The notes: generated by a model from the sequence alone, not told the origin. DNA of 64,000 nt from Pseudomonas sp. 8AS (GCF_902506505.1 NZ_LR733406.1:1289200-1353199), one strand, 5' to 3'; positions 44,984 to 53,869 are shown, counted from the first letter of the stretch. Made by a program: numbers and translations.

Positions 44984-47071
44984 TCAGTTCCTGGCCGCGG
45001 CCTGGATCGCGGTGAGGGCGATGGTGTAGACGATGTCGTCGACCAGGGCGCCGCGCGACAGGTCGTTCACCGGCTTGCGCAGGCCCTGCAGCATCGGCCC
45101 CACGCTGACGCAGTCGGCGCTGCGCTGCACCGCCTTGTAGGTGGTGTTGCCGGTGTTCAGGTCGGGGAAGATGAACACCGTGGCGCGCCCGGCCACCGGG
45201 CTGTCCGGCGCCTTCTGCCGGCCTACGCTGGCGATGGCGGCGGCGTCGTACTGCAGCGGGCCGTCGATCAGCAGTTGCGGGTTCTGCGCGTGGGCCAGGC
45301 GGGTGGCCTCGCGCACCTTCTCCACCTCGGCGCCGCTGCCGGAATCGCCGGTGGAATAGCTGATCATCGCCACCCGCGCCGGCACGCCGAAGGCCTCGGC
45401 CGAGGCGGCACTCTGCAGGGCGATCTCGGCCAGCTCGGCGGCCGACGGGTCGGGGTTCACCGCGCAGTCGCCATAGACCAGTACCTGGTCCGGCAGGAGC
45501 ATGAAGAACACCGAGGACACCAGGTTGTAGCCGGGCGCGGTCTTGATCAGCTGCAGGGCCGGGCGAATTGTGTTGGCGGTGGTGTGGACGGCCCCCGAGA
45601 CCAGGCCGTCGACCTCGTCCAGGGCCAGCATCATGGTGCCCATGACCACCGTGTCTTCCAGCTGCGCGCTGGCCATCGGCGCGTTTAGGCCCTTGCCCTT
45701 GCGCAGCTCGACCATCGGTGCGACATAGCGTTCGCGGATCAGGTCCGGATCGAGGATCTCCAGGCCCGGCGGCAGCTCGATGCCCTGGGCCTTGGCCACC
45801 GCACGCACCGCTTCCGGCTTGGCCAGCAGCACGCAGCGGGCGATGCCGCGCGCCTGGCAGATGGCCGCGGCCTGCACGGTGCGCGGCTCGCTGCCCTCGG
45901 GCAGAACGATGCGCTTGTTCGCCGCCTGGGCGCGGCGCATCAGCTGGTAGCGGAACGCCGGCGGCGACAGGCGCGGCTCGCGCGGGTTGCCGCAGCGCTG
46001 CTTGAGCCACTCGTGGTCGATATGGCTGGCGACGAACTCGGTGACCATCTCCGCGCGCTCGCGGTCGTCGATGGGGATTTCCTTGTTCAGCCGGTTGAGG
46101 TTGGTCGCCGTGTCGTAGGAGCCGGTGCTCACGCTGAGTACCGGCAGGCCGCTGTCCAGGGCACCGCGGCACAGCTCCATGATCCGCGGGTCCGGGGCGA
46201 AGTCGCTGCACAGCAGCAGGCCGGCCAGCGGCACGCCGTTCATTGCGGCCAGGCTGGCGGCGAGGATGATGTCGTCGCGGTCGCCCGGGGTCACCACCAG
46301 CACGCCCGGCTTGAGCAGCTGCACGGTGTTGGGCACGGCGCGCGCGCACAGCACGATCTTGGCCACGCGACGCTGCTCGTAGTCGCCGGCGTTGATCACC
46401 CGCGCGCCGAGCAGTTCGGCGATGTCGCGGGTACGTGCGGCGTTCAGTTCCTCCTGCCAGGGAATGCAGCCGAGCAGGCGAAAGTTCTCGCTCTTCAGCA
46501 GCGTCGAGTGCTCGGCCAGGCGCGCGGCGAAATCATCGCTGCGTACCTTGTTGAGGATGGTGCCGAGCACTTTCGGCTCCTGCGGCCCGCCAAACAGCTG
46601 GGCCTGGATCTCGATGCGATCGGACAGCTCGATCATTTCCTGCACCGAGTCGCCTTCCGGCGCCGAGACCAGGATGATCTCGGCGTCCAGGCTCTTGGCC
46701 AGGTGCACGTTGATCCGCGCCGCGTAGCTGGCATGGCGGGTCGGCACCATGCCCTCGACGATCAGCACGTCCATGCCGGCGGCCGCCTGCTGGTGGAGGC
46801 TGACGATTTCCTCCAGCAGCTCGTCCAGCTGGCCGTCGCCGAGCATGTGCTCGACCCGCGCCAGCTCCAGCGGCTTGGGCGGCGTCAGGCCGAGGGTGCG
46901 GGCGATCAGCTCGGTGGAGCGCTCCGGGCCGTCGTCGCCCGGATGCGGCTGGGCGATCGGCTTGCAGAAGCCGACCTTCAGCCCGGCGCGCTCCAGGGCG
47001 CGGACCAGGCCGAGGCTGATGGAGGTGAGGCCGACACCGAAGCCGGTGGGGGCGATGAAGAAGGTATGCAT
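44984..47071 (-). CDS. pta: Phosphate acetyltransferase
   Basis: Converts acetyl-CoA to acetyl phosphate, paired with acetate kinase. The 695-residue enzyme is the long class: an N-terminal P-loop-like domain (TGFGVGLTSISLGLVRALERAG, VLIVEGMVPT), a DRTGG-like middle domain, and a C-terminal PTA catalytic domain (SGAVHTTANTIRPALQLI, VFIFPDLNTGNTTYK). GGAGAG lies upstream of the ATG. ackA is 38 bases upstream on the same strand, so transcription runs ackA then pta. Confidence 0.97.
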   Translation of the reverse strand: MHTFFIAPTGFGVGLTSISLGLVRALERAGLKVGFCKPIAQPHPGDDGPERSTELIARTLGLTPPKPLELARVEHMLGDGQLDELLEEIVSLHQQAAAGMDVLIVEGMVPTRHASYAARINVHLAKSLDAEIILVSAPEGDSVQEMIELSDRIEIQAQLFGGPQEPKVLGTILNKVRSDDFAARLAEHSTLLKSENFRLLGCIPWQEELNAARTRDIAELLGARVINAGDYEQRRVAKIVLCARAVPNTVQLLKPGVLVVTPGDRDDIILAASLAAMNGVPLAGLLLCSDFAPDPRIMELCRGALDSGLPVLSVSTGSYDTATNLNRLNKEIPIDDRERAEMVTEFVASHIDHEWLKQRCGNPREPRLSPPAFRYQLMRRAQAANKRIVLPEGSEPRTVQAAAICQARGIARCVLLAKPEAVRAVAKAQGIELPPGLEILDPDLIRERYVAPMVELRKGKGLNAPMASAQLEDTVVMGTMMLALDEVDGLVSGAVHTTANTIRPALQLIKTAPGYNLVSSVFFMLLPDQVLVYGDCAVNPDPSAAELAEIALQSAASAEAFGVPARVAMISYSTGDSGSGAEVEKVREATRLAHAQNPQLLIDGPLQYDAAAIASVGRQKAPDSPVAGRATVFIFPDLNTGNTTYKAVQRSADCVSVGPMLQGLRKPVNDLSRGALVDDIVYTIALTAIQAAARN

Positions 47072-47109
47072 GTTCTCTCCAGGTGCGGCGAACTGTGGCG
47101 CGGCAGGGA

Positions 47110-48297
47110 TCAGGGATTGAGCAGGGCCAGGGTGTCGAGGGCGATCTGCCGCTCCTCGTTGGTCGGCACCACCAGCACCCGCGGGCTGCCCGGGCTGTGG
47201 ATCGCCCCGGCGGCGCCACGGATGCAGGCGGCGTTGGCCACTTCGTCGAGGACGAGATTGAACAGTTTCAGGTGCGCCACCGTCTTGCTGCGGATCAATG
47301 GCGAGTTCTCGCCGATGCCGCCGGTGAAGATCAGTCCGTCCAGGCGCGGCAGGGCGCAGCTCATGGCGGCCAGGGACTTGGCCAGGCGGTAGCAGAACAC
47401 CTCGATGGCCAGGGTCGCGCCGGCATGGCCCTGGGCGCGTGCCTGCTCCAGGCTACGCATGTCGTTGGACAGGCCGGACAGGCCGAGCAGGCCGCTTTCC
47501 TTATTCAGCAACTGGTCGATGCGCTCCAGGCTCCAGCCCAGGGTGCGTGCCAGGTGGCCGTGCAGGTTGGGGTCGACGTCGCCGCTGCGGGTACCCATCA
47601 CCAGGCCTTCCAGCGGGGTCAGGCCCATGCTGGTGTCGCGGCTCTGGCCAGCGACTATGGCGCAGGTCGAGCAGCCGTTGCCCAGGTGCGCCGACAGCCA
47701 GTTGCTGTCGGCAAAGGCCAGGCCGCTGAGCTGCGCCGCGCGCTGGCTGACATAGCGGTGGCTGGTGCCGTGGAAGCCGTAGCGGCGTACGCCGTGCTGG
47801 CGGTAGAGGCTGTCCGGTACGGCGTAGCGGTAGGCGTGTTCCGGCAGGCTCTGGTGGAAGGCGGTGTCGAATACCGCGACCTGCGGCAGCTGCGGGTGCA
47901 GGCTCAGCGCCGCCTCGATGCCGTGCAGGCTGGCCGGATTGTGTAGTGGCGCCAGGGGCGCGATGGCGCGGATCGCGGCGATTACCTCGGGCTCCAGCCG
48001 GCGCGCGGCGGTGAAGTGCTCGCCACCGTGGACCACGCGGTGGCCGATGCCGTGCAAGGTACCGCCGGCGGCCTCCTGCACCAGCGGCAGCAGCAGGGCG
48101 AGGGCGGCGCGGTGGTCGCCGCCGGGCAGTTGCCGGCTGTCCTGGCCGGCGTCGCCTTGCCAGTGCAGCACCGCCTCGGCAGTGCCGAGGCGTTCGGCCA
48201 GGCCGCTGAGGATAAAGGCCTCGCGGGCCTCGTTGACCAGGGCAAACTTGAGCGATGAGCTGCCGCAGTTGATCACCAGGATATTGCGTGCCGGCAT
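47110..48297 (-). CDS. ackA: Acetate kinase
   Basis: Reversible phosphorylation of acetate by ATP, making acetyl phosphate. The 395 residues have [17 protein letters not shown] (phosphate 1), [36 protein letters not shown] and [22 protein letters not shown] lies before the ATG. A DUF3565 gene begins 3 bases before it on the same strand, and pta follows it. Confidence 0.97.
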   Translation of the reverse strand: MPARNILVINCGSSSLKFALVNEAREAFILSGLAERLGTAEAVLHWQGDAGQDSRQLPGGDHRAALALLLPLVQEAAGGTLHGIGHRVVHGGEHFTAARRLEPEVIAAIRAIAPLAPLHNPASLHGIEAALSLHPQLPQVAVFDTAFHQSLPEHAYRYAVPDSLYRQHGVRRYGFHGTSHRYVSQRAAQLSGLAFADSNWLSAHLGNGCSTCAIVAGQSRDTSMGLTPLEGLVMGTRSGDVDPNLHGHLARTLGWSLERIDQLLNKESGLLGLSGLSNDMRSLEQARAQGHAGATLAIEVFCYRLAKSLAAMSCALPRLDGLIFTGGIGENSPLIRSKTVAHLKLFNLVLDEVANAACIRGAAGAIHSPGSPRVLVVPTNEERQIALDTLALLNP

Positions 48298-48299
48298 GT

Positions 48300-48509
48300 C
48301 TATTCCTTATCCGGTGCCTGCACCGGGGCTGTACTGTCCGTCTGTGCCGCGGCGCACCAGCCGCAGGCGAAGGGTTGGCCGAGCTGGCGCTGCTCGGCAT
48401 CGATGACCCAGGGGCGACTCTGCCAGGGCGGCAGGTGGCGCAGGTGCTGAGTATGCCCGCAGGACAGCACGGCCACCCAGTGGCCTTCTTCGTCTTGGCG
48501 AAAATCCAC
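48300..48509 (-). CDS. DUF3565 family small protein
   Basis: A short zinc-ribbon-like protein. The conserved core [35 protein letters not shown] and FACGWCA is typical of DUF3565, with Cys-His and Cys-x-x-Cys pairs that could bind one zinc. The start is uncertain: GTG at 48509 gives 69 residues and the family core. A longer frame starts with ATG at 48617, but its start overlaps the slyD ATG and ribosome binding region. It ends 3 bases before ackA begins, so it is probably the first gene of that operon. Function unknown. Confidence 0.6.
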   Translation of the reverse strand: MDFRQDEEGHWVAVLSCGHTQHLRHLPPWQSRPWVIDAEQRQLGQPFACGWCAAAQTDSTAPVQAPDKE

Positions 48510-48615
48510 CAGCCGGCTGAGCGGGGCGCCCCGTTTGTCCGGCTGCCGGTCGCTTTCGGGCAAGGCCGCAGGTAAACTCGCGCGTTCTTCAATCTTTTGC
48601 AAAAGGTCCCACCTC

Positions 48616-49101
48616 ATGCTGATCGCCGCTAACAAGGCAGTCTCCATCGACTATACCCTGACCAACGATGCCGGTGAGGTGATCGACAGCTCCGCCGGTG
48701 GCGCGCCGCTGGCGTACCTGCACGGTGCCGGCAACATCATCATCGGCCTGGAAAAGGCCCTCGAAGGCAAGCAGGCCGGCGACGAGCTGACCGTGGCCAT
48801 CGAGCCGGTGGATGCCTACGGCGAATACAGCGCCGAGCTGGTTGCCACCCTCAACCGCAGCATGTTCGAAGGCGTCGACGAGCTGGAAGTGGGCATGCAG
48901 TTCCACGCTTCCGGCCCGGACGGCGGCATGCAGATCGTCACCATCCGTGACCTCGACGGCGACGACGTGATCGTCGACGGCAACCACCCGCTGGCCGGCC
49001 AGCGCCTGCACTTCCAGGTCAAGGTGGTCAGCGTGCGTGAGGCCCTGGCCGAGGAACTGGCCCATGGTCATATCCACGGCGAAGGTGGTCATCACCACTA
49101 A
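48616..49101 (+). CDS. slyD: SlyD, FKBP-type peptidyl-prolyl isomerase/metallochaperone
   Basis: Cytosolic isomerase-chaperone and nickel chaperone of 161 residues. The N-terminal half is an FKBP domain (NKAVSIDYTLTNDAGEVIDSS), interrupted by the IF insert (EPVDAYGEYSAELVATL, NRSMFEGVDELEVGM), with FKBP strands resuming at NHPLAGQRLHF. The tail is His-rich (HGHIHGEGGHHH), typical of metal-binding SlyD. AAAGG precedes ATG. It is divergent from the DUF3565 gene with almost no gap. Confidence 0.96.
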   Translation: MLIAANKAVSIDYTLTNDAGEVIDSSAGGAPLAYLHGAGNIIIGLEKALEGKQAGDELTVAIEPVDAYGEYSAELVATLNRSMFEGVDELEVGMQFHASGPDGGMQIVTIRDLDGDDVIVDGNHPLAGQRLHFQVKVVSVREALAEELAHGHIHGEGGHHH

Positions 49102-49182
49102 TAAGCAGCCCGATGGGGGCGCCGGGCAAAACGACTTATGGTCGTTCCACGGGCGATCCCGGCTGCTAAGCTGAGTGAACCG

Positions 49183-49206
49183 AAAAGGCGCCTACGGGCG
49201 CCTTTT
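49183..49206 (+). terminator. Terminator after slyD
   Basis: AAAAGGCGCC pairs with GGCGCCTTTT around a TACG tetraloop, and the T run extends to 49208. It lies 44 bases upstream of the glutathione peroxidase start. Confidence 0.93.
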
Positions 49207-49249
49207 TTGTCCCCTGCGCAGAATTGTTTGCATGCTCAAGGAGTTAGTC

Positions 49250-49732
49250 ATGAGTGCATTTCACGACCTGAATCTGCGTGCGCTGGATGGCCAGGATCTG
49301 CCATTGGCGCCCTACAAGGGTCAACTGGTGCTGGTGGTCAACGTGGCCTCCAAGTGCGGTCTGACCCCGCAGTACGCCGCCCTGGAAAAACTGCACCAGG
49401 ACTACCACGCGCGCGGCTTCACCGTGCTGGGCCTGCCGTGCAACCAGTTCGCCGGCCAGGAGCCGGGCACGGAAGAGGAAATCCGCGAGTTCTGCAGCCT
49501 CAACTACGGGGTGACTTTTCCCCTGGGCAGCAAGCTGGAGGTCAACGGCCCCGGCCGTCACCCGCTGTACCGCCTGCTGGCGGGCGAGGGCGCCGAGTTC
49601 CCCGGCGACATCACCTGGAACTTCGAGAAGTTCCTGGTCGGCCGCGATGGTCGCGTGCTGGCGCGTTTCTCCCCGCGTACCACGCCGGACGATCCGGCGC
49701 TGATTCAGGCCATCGACAAGGCCCTCGGCTGA
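49250..49732 (+). CDS. Glutathione peroxidase (thioredoxin-dependent type)
   Basis: Reduces hydroperoxides through a peroxidatic Cys. The ATG at 49250 has AAGGAG upstream; in-frame codons back to 49175 run over the slyD terminator and are excluded. In 160 residues: VNVASKCGLTPQYAALE (active Cys), LGLPCNQFAGQEPGTEEEI (Gln), and WNFEKFLVGRDG (Trp). Bacterial Cys-type Gpx enzymes usually take electrons from thioredoxin. A second conserved Cys (LPCNQF) is present. Confidence 0.95.
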   Translation: MSAFHDLNLRALDGQDLPLAPYKGQLVLVVNVASKCGLTPQYAALEKLHQDYHARGFTVLGLPCNQFAGQEPGTEEEIREFCSLNYGVTFPLGSKLEVNGPGRHPLYRLLAGEGAEFPGDITWNFEKFLVGRDGRVLARFSPRTTPDDPALIQAIDKALG

Positions 49733-49740
49733 TGGCCCGG

Positions 49741-49770
49741 GCGCATTTGCCCGATAGCGGGCAAATGCGC
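49741..49770. repeat. Perfect 13-bp palindrome after glutathione peroxidase
   Basis: GCGCATTTGCCCG and CGGGCAAATGCGC are exact inverted copies around ATAG, 9 bases past the stop. No T run follows. It may be a terminator-like RNA stem or a protein site. Confidence 0.7.
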
Positions 49771-49854
49771 CAATGCTCCGGCTGTTTCACCCGTACGGCT
49801 TGTCGAGTGGTTTCGCGCGCTGCTTAATCGGCCGACTTGCCGAGGAGCCCCGCG

Positions 49855-50592
49855 ATGACCAGTTTTCCCCAGGATGATGCCGTGGCCCATGCCTCGCCGG
49901 CGGCCTTGCGCGCGCTGATCGAGAGCCGCCGTGCGGTGCGCCGCTTCACCGACGAGGCGGTGCCGGAGGCGGTGATCCGCGACTGCCTGGAGCTGGCCGT
50001 GCTCGCGCCCAACTCCTGCAACCTGCAGCCCTGGAGCTTCCAGGTGATCCGCGATCCGGCGTTGCTGGCGCGCCTGCACCCGGTGTGCATGAGCCAGAAC
50101 GCGGCCAGGGCGCCGCTGATCATCGCCGTGCTGGCCCGTCCGGATACCTGGCGCCAGGCCTGCCGGAACATCGTCGACTACTGGCCCGAACCCGAGGTGC
50201 CGGCGCGCATCCGCCGCTTCTACGCCAAGACCGCGCCGTTCCAGTACAACCAGGGCCCACTGGGCCTGCTCGGCCTGTTCAAGCGCCAGCTGGTGCGCCT
50301 GGCCGCACTGCGCAAACCGCTGATGCGCAAGCCCAACAGCAAGGCCGACATGCGCATCTGGGCGGTGAAATCCACCGCGCTGGCGGCCGATAACCTGATG
50401 CTGGCCTTCCAGAGTCACGGCTTTGCGACCTGCCCAATGGAGGGCTTCGACGAGGTGCGCTTGCGCAAGGTGCTGGACATCCCGCGCCAGGCCCTGCCGA
50501 TCATGCTGCTGGCCGTGGGCCGGCAGGGCGAGAAGGGCGTGTACAACCCGCGCCTGCGTTTTCCGCTGGAGCAGCAGGTCACCTGGCTGTAA
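49855..50592 (+). CDS. Nitroreductase family protein
   Basis: FMN-dependent oxidoreductase of 245 residues; GAGGAG precedes ATG at 49855. The N-terminus has the nitroreductase signature LIESRRAVRRFTDEAVPEAV and the FMN-contacting LAPNSCNLQPWSFQV; a C-terminal LAADNLMLAFQSHG and the FEGFD-like segment match the family. Substrate is unknown. The downstream TetR/old-yellow-enzyme pair also handles electrophiles, so the three may serve similar stress but with separate promoters. Confidence 0.88.
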   Translation: MTSFPQDDAVAHASPAALRALIESRRAVRRFTDEAVPEAVIRDCLELAVLAPNSCNLQPWSFQVIRDPALLARLHPVCMSQNAARAPLIIAVLARPDTWRQACRNIVDYWPEPEVPARIRRFYAKTAPFQYNQGPLGLLGLFKRQLVRLAALRKPLMRKPNSKADMRIWAVKSTALAADNLMLAFQSHGFATCPMEGFDEVRLRKVLDIPRQALPIMLLAVGRQGEKGVYNPRLRFPLEQQVTWL

Positions 50593-50601
50593 TTCCCGTA
50601 G

Positions 50602-50618
50602 GGTGCGCTGTGCGCACC
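50602..50618. repeat. GGTGCGC hairpin element
   Basis: GGTGCGC-TGT-GCGCACC lies 10 bases after the nitroreductase stop, with another GTGCGCAC near 50640. The surrounding GTAGGGTGCGC resembles a short repeat I recall from Pseudomonas intergenic regions; I cannot verify copy number. Confidence 0.4.
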
Positions 50619-50721
50619 GATGCCCGTACGGTGCCGGTGGTGCGCACGGGGCGGCTGAATGGCTCGTCATCCGCCCCCAGCTTTTAAGGCTTAATCACCA
50701 AAATCAATAGTGCTGGGCGGG

Positions 50722-50735
50722 CGAGACGACCGGTC
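50722..50735. promoter_or_regulatory. TetR operator candidate, copy 1
   Basis: CGAGACGACCGGTC lies 15 bases before the TetR gene start (50750). The same 14 bases recur at 51363-51376 before the oxidoreductase gene. Shared exact motif at both promoters of a regulator-enzyme pair is strong evidence for an operator. Confidence 0.75.
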
Positions 50736-50749
50736 ATATGCTCGCCGCC

Positions 50750-51343
50750 ATGAACACCAGCATTCGATTCGACAAGCGTGACCTGATCCTGGCCAAGGGC
50801 TCGGCGGTGATGACCCGCCGCGGCTACCACGGCACCGGGGTGCAGGAAATCGTCCAGGCCGCCGGCATTCCCAAGGGCTCCTTTTACCACTACTTCGCCA
50901 GCAAGGAAGACTTCGCCCTGCAGGCCCTGGAGTTCGTCTACCAGCCGCGCCTGCAGCGCTATGCCGAGGCCCTGGCCAATCCGGCGCTGAGCCCGCGGGC
51001 GCGCATCCTGGCTTACTACCGCGAGCTGCAGGCGCATTTCCTGCGCCAGGAAAAAGCCGAATACCACTGCTTCATCGGCAGCCTGAGTTTCGAGATGAGC
51101 GAGCTGCTGCCGGCCATCGGTGCCCAGGTCGAGGCGATTCAGCAGGCCTCGGTGGACATCCTCCAGCGCTGCCTGGAACAGGCCCGTCAGGCCGGCGAGC
51201 TGAATGCCGGGGAAGACTGCGCCAACCTCGCCAGCTTTATCGCCAACGCCTGGCAGGGCGTGCTGGCGCGACTCAAGGTCGGCCGCAGCACCCAGGCCCT
51301 GGATGCCTTCATCGTTCGCCTGGAGCTGCTGCTGCAGCCCTGA
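50750..51343 (+). CDS. TetR family repressor (NemR-like)
   Basis: A 197-residue repressor with an N-terminal HTH: ILAKGSAVMTRRGYHGTGVQEIV, then QAAGIPKGSFYHYFASKEDF, and a C-terminal ligand domain with one Cys in EKAEYHCFIGSL and others. NemR in E. coli senses electrophiles through Cys; a similar role is likely here but not shown. ATG at 50750 is preferred over the ATG at 50738, which lies against the operator. Adjacent to the old-yellow-enzyme gene that it probably controls. Confidence 0.87.
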   Translation: MNTSIRFDKRDLILAKGSAVMTRRGYHGTGVQEIVQAAGIPKGSFYHYFASKEDFALQALEFVYQPRLQRYAEALANPALSPRARILAYYRELQAHFLRQEKAEYHCFIGSLSFEMSELLPAIGAQVEAIQQASVDILQRCLEQARQAGELNAGEDCANLASFIANAWQGVLARLKVGRSTQALDAFIVRLELLLQP

Positions 51344-51362
51344 TTTTTTAAAACCCGATTAA

Positions 51363-51390
51363 CGAGACGACCGGTCGACCGACCGGCTTG
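51363..51390. promoter_or_regulatory. TetR operator candidate, copy 2
   Basis: CGAGACGACCGGTC (51363-51376) is the exact repeat of the site before the TetR gene. It continues into the palindrome CGGTCGACCG (51372-51381) and CCGACCGGC, giving a larger site upstream of the oxidoreductase. Confidence 0.75.
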
Positions 51391-51400
51391 AGGAGCCCCC

Positions 51401-52510
51401 ATGACCGCCCCCGTACAAGCCCTGTTCCAGCCCTTCCGCTTGGGCAACCTGGAGTTGCCGACCCGCGTGGTGATGGCGCCGATGACCCGTTCCTTCTCCC
51501 CGGGCGGCGTGCCCAATGCCCAGGTGGTCGAGTACTACCGTCGCCGCGCTGCCGCCGGCGTCGGCCTGATCGTCACCGAAGGAACCACCGTCGGCCACAA
51601 GGCCTCGAACGGTTACCCGCACGTGCCGCGCTTCCACGGTGCCGATGCCCTGGCCGGCTGGCAGCAGGTGGTCGACGCGGTGCATGCCGAAGGCGGCAAG
51701 ATCGTCCCGCAACTGTGGCACGTGGGCAACGTGCGCAAGCTGGGCACCGAGCCGGATGCCAGCGTGCCGGGCTACGGCCCGAGCGAGAAGGTGAAGGACG
51801 GCAACGTGGTGGTGCATGGCATGACCAAGGCCGACATCGACGAAGTCATTGCCGCCTTCGCCCAGGCTGCCCGCGACGCCAAGGCCATCGGCATGGACGG
51901 CGTGGAAATCCACGGTGCCCACGGCTACCTGATCGACCAGTTCTTCTGGGCTGGCAGCAACCAGCGCAGCGACGAATACGGTGGTGACCTGGCCCAGCGT
52001 TCGCGCTTTGCCATCGAGCTGATCCAGGCCGTGCGCGCCGCCGTCGGCCCGGACTTCCCGATCATCTTCCGCTTCTCCCAGTGGAAGCAGCAGGACTACA
52101 CCGCGCGCCTGGTGCAGACCCCGGAAGAGCTGGGTGCCTTCCTTAAGCTGCTGTCCGAGGCTGGCGTGGACATCTTTCACTGTTCGACCCGTCGCTTCTG
52201 GGAGCCGGAGTTCGAAGGTTCCGACCTCAACCTGGCCGGCTGGACCCGCCAGCTGACCGGCAAACCGACCATCACCGTGGGCAGCGTCGGCCTGGACGGC
52301 GAGTTCCTGCAGTTCATGGTCAACACCGACAAGGTCGCCGAACCGGCCAGCCTGGAAAACCTGCTGGAGCGCCTGAACAAGCAGGAGTTCGACCTGGTGG
52401 CCGTCGGCCGCGCCCTGCTGGTCGACCCGGATTGGGCGGTCAAGGTGCGCGACAACCGCGAGCAGGACATCCTGCCGTTCAGCCGCGAAGCCCTCAAGCA
52501 ACTGGTCTGA
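51401..52510 (+). CDS. NADH:flavin oxidoreductase, old yellow enzyme family (NemA-like)
   Basis: FMN-dependent ene-reductase of 369 residues. TIM-barrel motifs: PTRVVMAPMTRSFSPGG, VEIHGAHGYLIDQFFW and SNQRSDEYGGDL, plus FDLVAVGRALLVDPDW. GAGGAGC lies upstream of ATG. In E. coli nemR-nemA, the OYE reduces nitroesters and unsaturated aldehydes and is derepressed by electrophiles; the same layout and a shared operator exist here. Substrates are inferred. Confidence 0.92.
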   Translation: MTAPVQALFQPFRLGNLELPTRVVMAPMTRSFSPGGVPNAQVVEYYRRRAAAGVGLIVTEGTTVGHKASNGYPHVPRFHGADALAGWQQVVDAVHAEGGKIVPQLWHVGNVRKLGTEPDASVPGYGPSEKVKDGNVVVHGMTKADIDEVIAAFAQAARDAKAIGMDGVEIHGAHGYLIDQFFWAGSNQRSDEYGGDLAQRSRFAIELIQAVRAAVGPDFPIIFRFSQWKQQDYTARLVQTPEELGAFLKLLSEAGVDIFHCSTRRFWEPEFEGSDLNLAGWTRQLTGKPTITVGSVGLDGEFLQFMVNTDKVAEPASLENLLERLNKQEFDLVAVGRALLVDPDWAVKVRDNREQDILPFSREALKQLV

Positions 52511-52555
52511 CCCCGCGTGTTACCCCTGTGCGCCGGCTTGCTGGCGCACCCTTCG

Positions 52556-52575
52556 AGCCCCGGCACACCGGGGCT
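52556..52575 (+). terminator. Terminator after the old yellow enzyme gene
   Basis: AGCCCCGG pairs with CCGGGGCT around CACA and is followed by a run of T to 52580. Confidence 0.93.
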
Positions 52576-52606
52576 TTTTTATGTCTGTCGGTTGGCGGCA
52601 TGGGGC

Positions 52607-52687
52607 TTTGTGGGAGCGGATTTATCCGCGATAAACAGGCCAGGTCGGAGCTGGCCCAGATCGCGGCAGAAGCCGCTCCTACGAAAG
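52607..52687. repeat. REP pair in inverted orientation (REPIN-like)
   Basis: GTGGGAGCGG followed by ATTTATCCGCGAT (52610-52632) faces the inverted copy GATCGCGG-CAGAAGCCGCTCC (from 52659), with a GGCCAG/CTGGCC stem between (52638-52656). This is the Pseudomonas REP sequence type, often mobilised by RAYT transposases; no RAYT gene is in the window. The right copy overlaps the 3' end of the glycosyltransferase gene, whose stop codon is at 52679-52681. Confidence 0.85.
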
Positions 52688-53824
52688 CCGCGCCTGCAGC
52701 AGATGCGCCTCGAACTGCTCGACTATCGCCGCCCAGCCCTGCTTGCCGGCATGCTGACGGGCGTTGAGGCGTACCCGGCGCAGGCTTTCGCGGTCTTCCA
52801 GCAGCCACTGCGCCGCCTCGATAAAGGCCAGCTCGTCGCCGGGCATGGCCAGCGCGCCGTTGTGTCCGTGGCGGATGTGCTGGGCGGCAGCGGCCTGGTC
52901 GAAGGCGACCACGGCGAGGCCGGAGGCGAGGGCTTCCAGCACAACGTTGCCGAAGGTTTCCGAGAGGCTGGGAAAGAGGAACAGGTCACCGCTGGCATAG
53001 TGCGCGGCCAGTTCCTCGCCGCGTTGCAGGCCGCAGAAGATGGCCTCCGGCAGGGCCGCCTGCAGCTGCGCGCGCTGCGGGCCGTCGCCGACCAGCACCA
53101 GGCGCAGGCGTTGCTGCGGGTAGCTCGCCTGCAGGGCGCGGAAGCTGCGTTGCAGCAGCGCCAGGTTCTTCTCCGGGGCCAGGCGGCCGACATGCAGCAC
53201 GGCGAGATCCTGCTCGCCCAGGCCCCAGCTGCTGCGCAGTTCGGCCGAACGCCGCGCCGGGTGGAACAGCTGGCTGTCGACCCCGCGGGCGAGCAGCTCC
53301 AGGCGCTGGAAGCCGCGGCGCTGCAGCTCCACCCGCTGGCTGGCGCTGGGCACCAGGGTGGTGCGGGTGCGGTTGTGGAACCAGCGCAGGTAGTGGGTGA
53401 GCAGGCGCGTCAGCAGGCCCAGGCCGTAATGGCCGCTGTACTGCTGGAAGTTGGTATGGAAGCCGCTGACCACCGGAATCCCCAGGCGCCGGGCGGCGCG
53501 AATGGCGGACAGGCCCAGTGGGCCTTCGGTGGCGACGTAGAGCACGTCCGGGCGATTGCGCCGCCAGCGCCGCAGCAGCTTGTGCAGCGACGACTGGCCC
53601 CACTGCAGGCCGGCATAGCCGGGCAGGGGCCAGCCGCGGGTCAGCAGCAGGCTGTCGTCGCTCTGCTGTTGCAGGTCCCCGGCCTGGCGCGGGCGGATCA
53701 GCTGCAGGCGGTGGCCGCGCTGTTGCAGGCCCTGGCACAGGCGGCCGAGGGTATTGGCCACGCCGTTGATTTCCGGCGGGAAGGTTTCGCTGATCAGGGC
53801 GATATGCAGGGCGGTAACAGTCAT
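52679..53824 (-). CDS. GT4 family glycosyltransferase
   Basis: Cytosolic retaining glycosyltransferase of 381 residues. The N-terminus MTVTALHIALISETFPPEINGV is the family start. GFHTNFQQYSGHYGLG, HVGRLAPEKNL, LVGDGPQRAQL and FPSLSETFGNVVLEALASG (E-x7-E) are the GT4 signatures. Layout recalls MgtA/PimB-like mannosyl- or glucosyltransferases. Acceptor unknown. The stop codon is inside the right REP element. ATG at 53824 is preferred over the one eight codons upstream. Confidence 0.9.
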   Translation of the reverse strand: MTVTALHIALISETFPPEINGVANTLGRLCQGLQQRGHRLQLIRPRQAGDLQQQSDDSLLLTRGWPLPGYAGLQWGQSSLHKLLRRWRRNRPDVLYVATEGPLGLSAIRAARRLGIPVVSGFHTNFQQYSGHYGLGLLTRLLTHYLRWFHNRTRTTLVPSASQRVELQRRGFQRLELLARGVDSQLFHPARRSAELRSSWGLGEQDLAVLHVGRLAPEKNLALLQRSFRALQASYPQQRLRLVLVGDGPQRAQLQAALPEAIFCGLQRGEELAAHYASGDLFLFPSLSETFGNVVLEALASGLAVVAFDQAAAAQHIRHGHNGALAMPGDELAFIEAAQWLLEDRESLRRVRLNARQHAGKQGWAAIVEQFEAHLLQARLS

Positions 53825-53869
53825 GGCAGCAGTCTCGACCGCTGCCATGTAGGCCAGATGACGCCGCGG

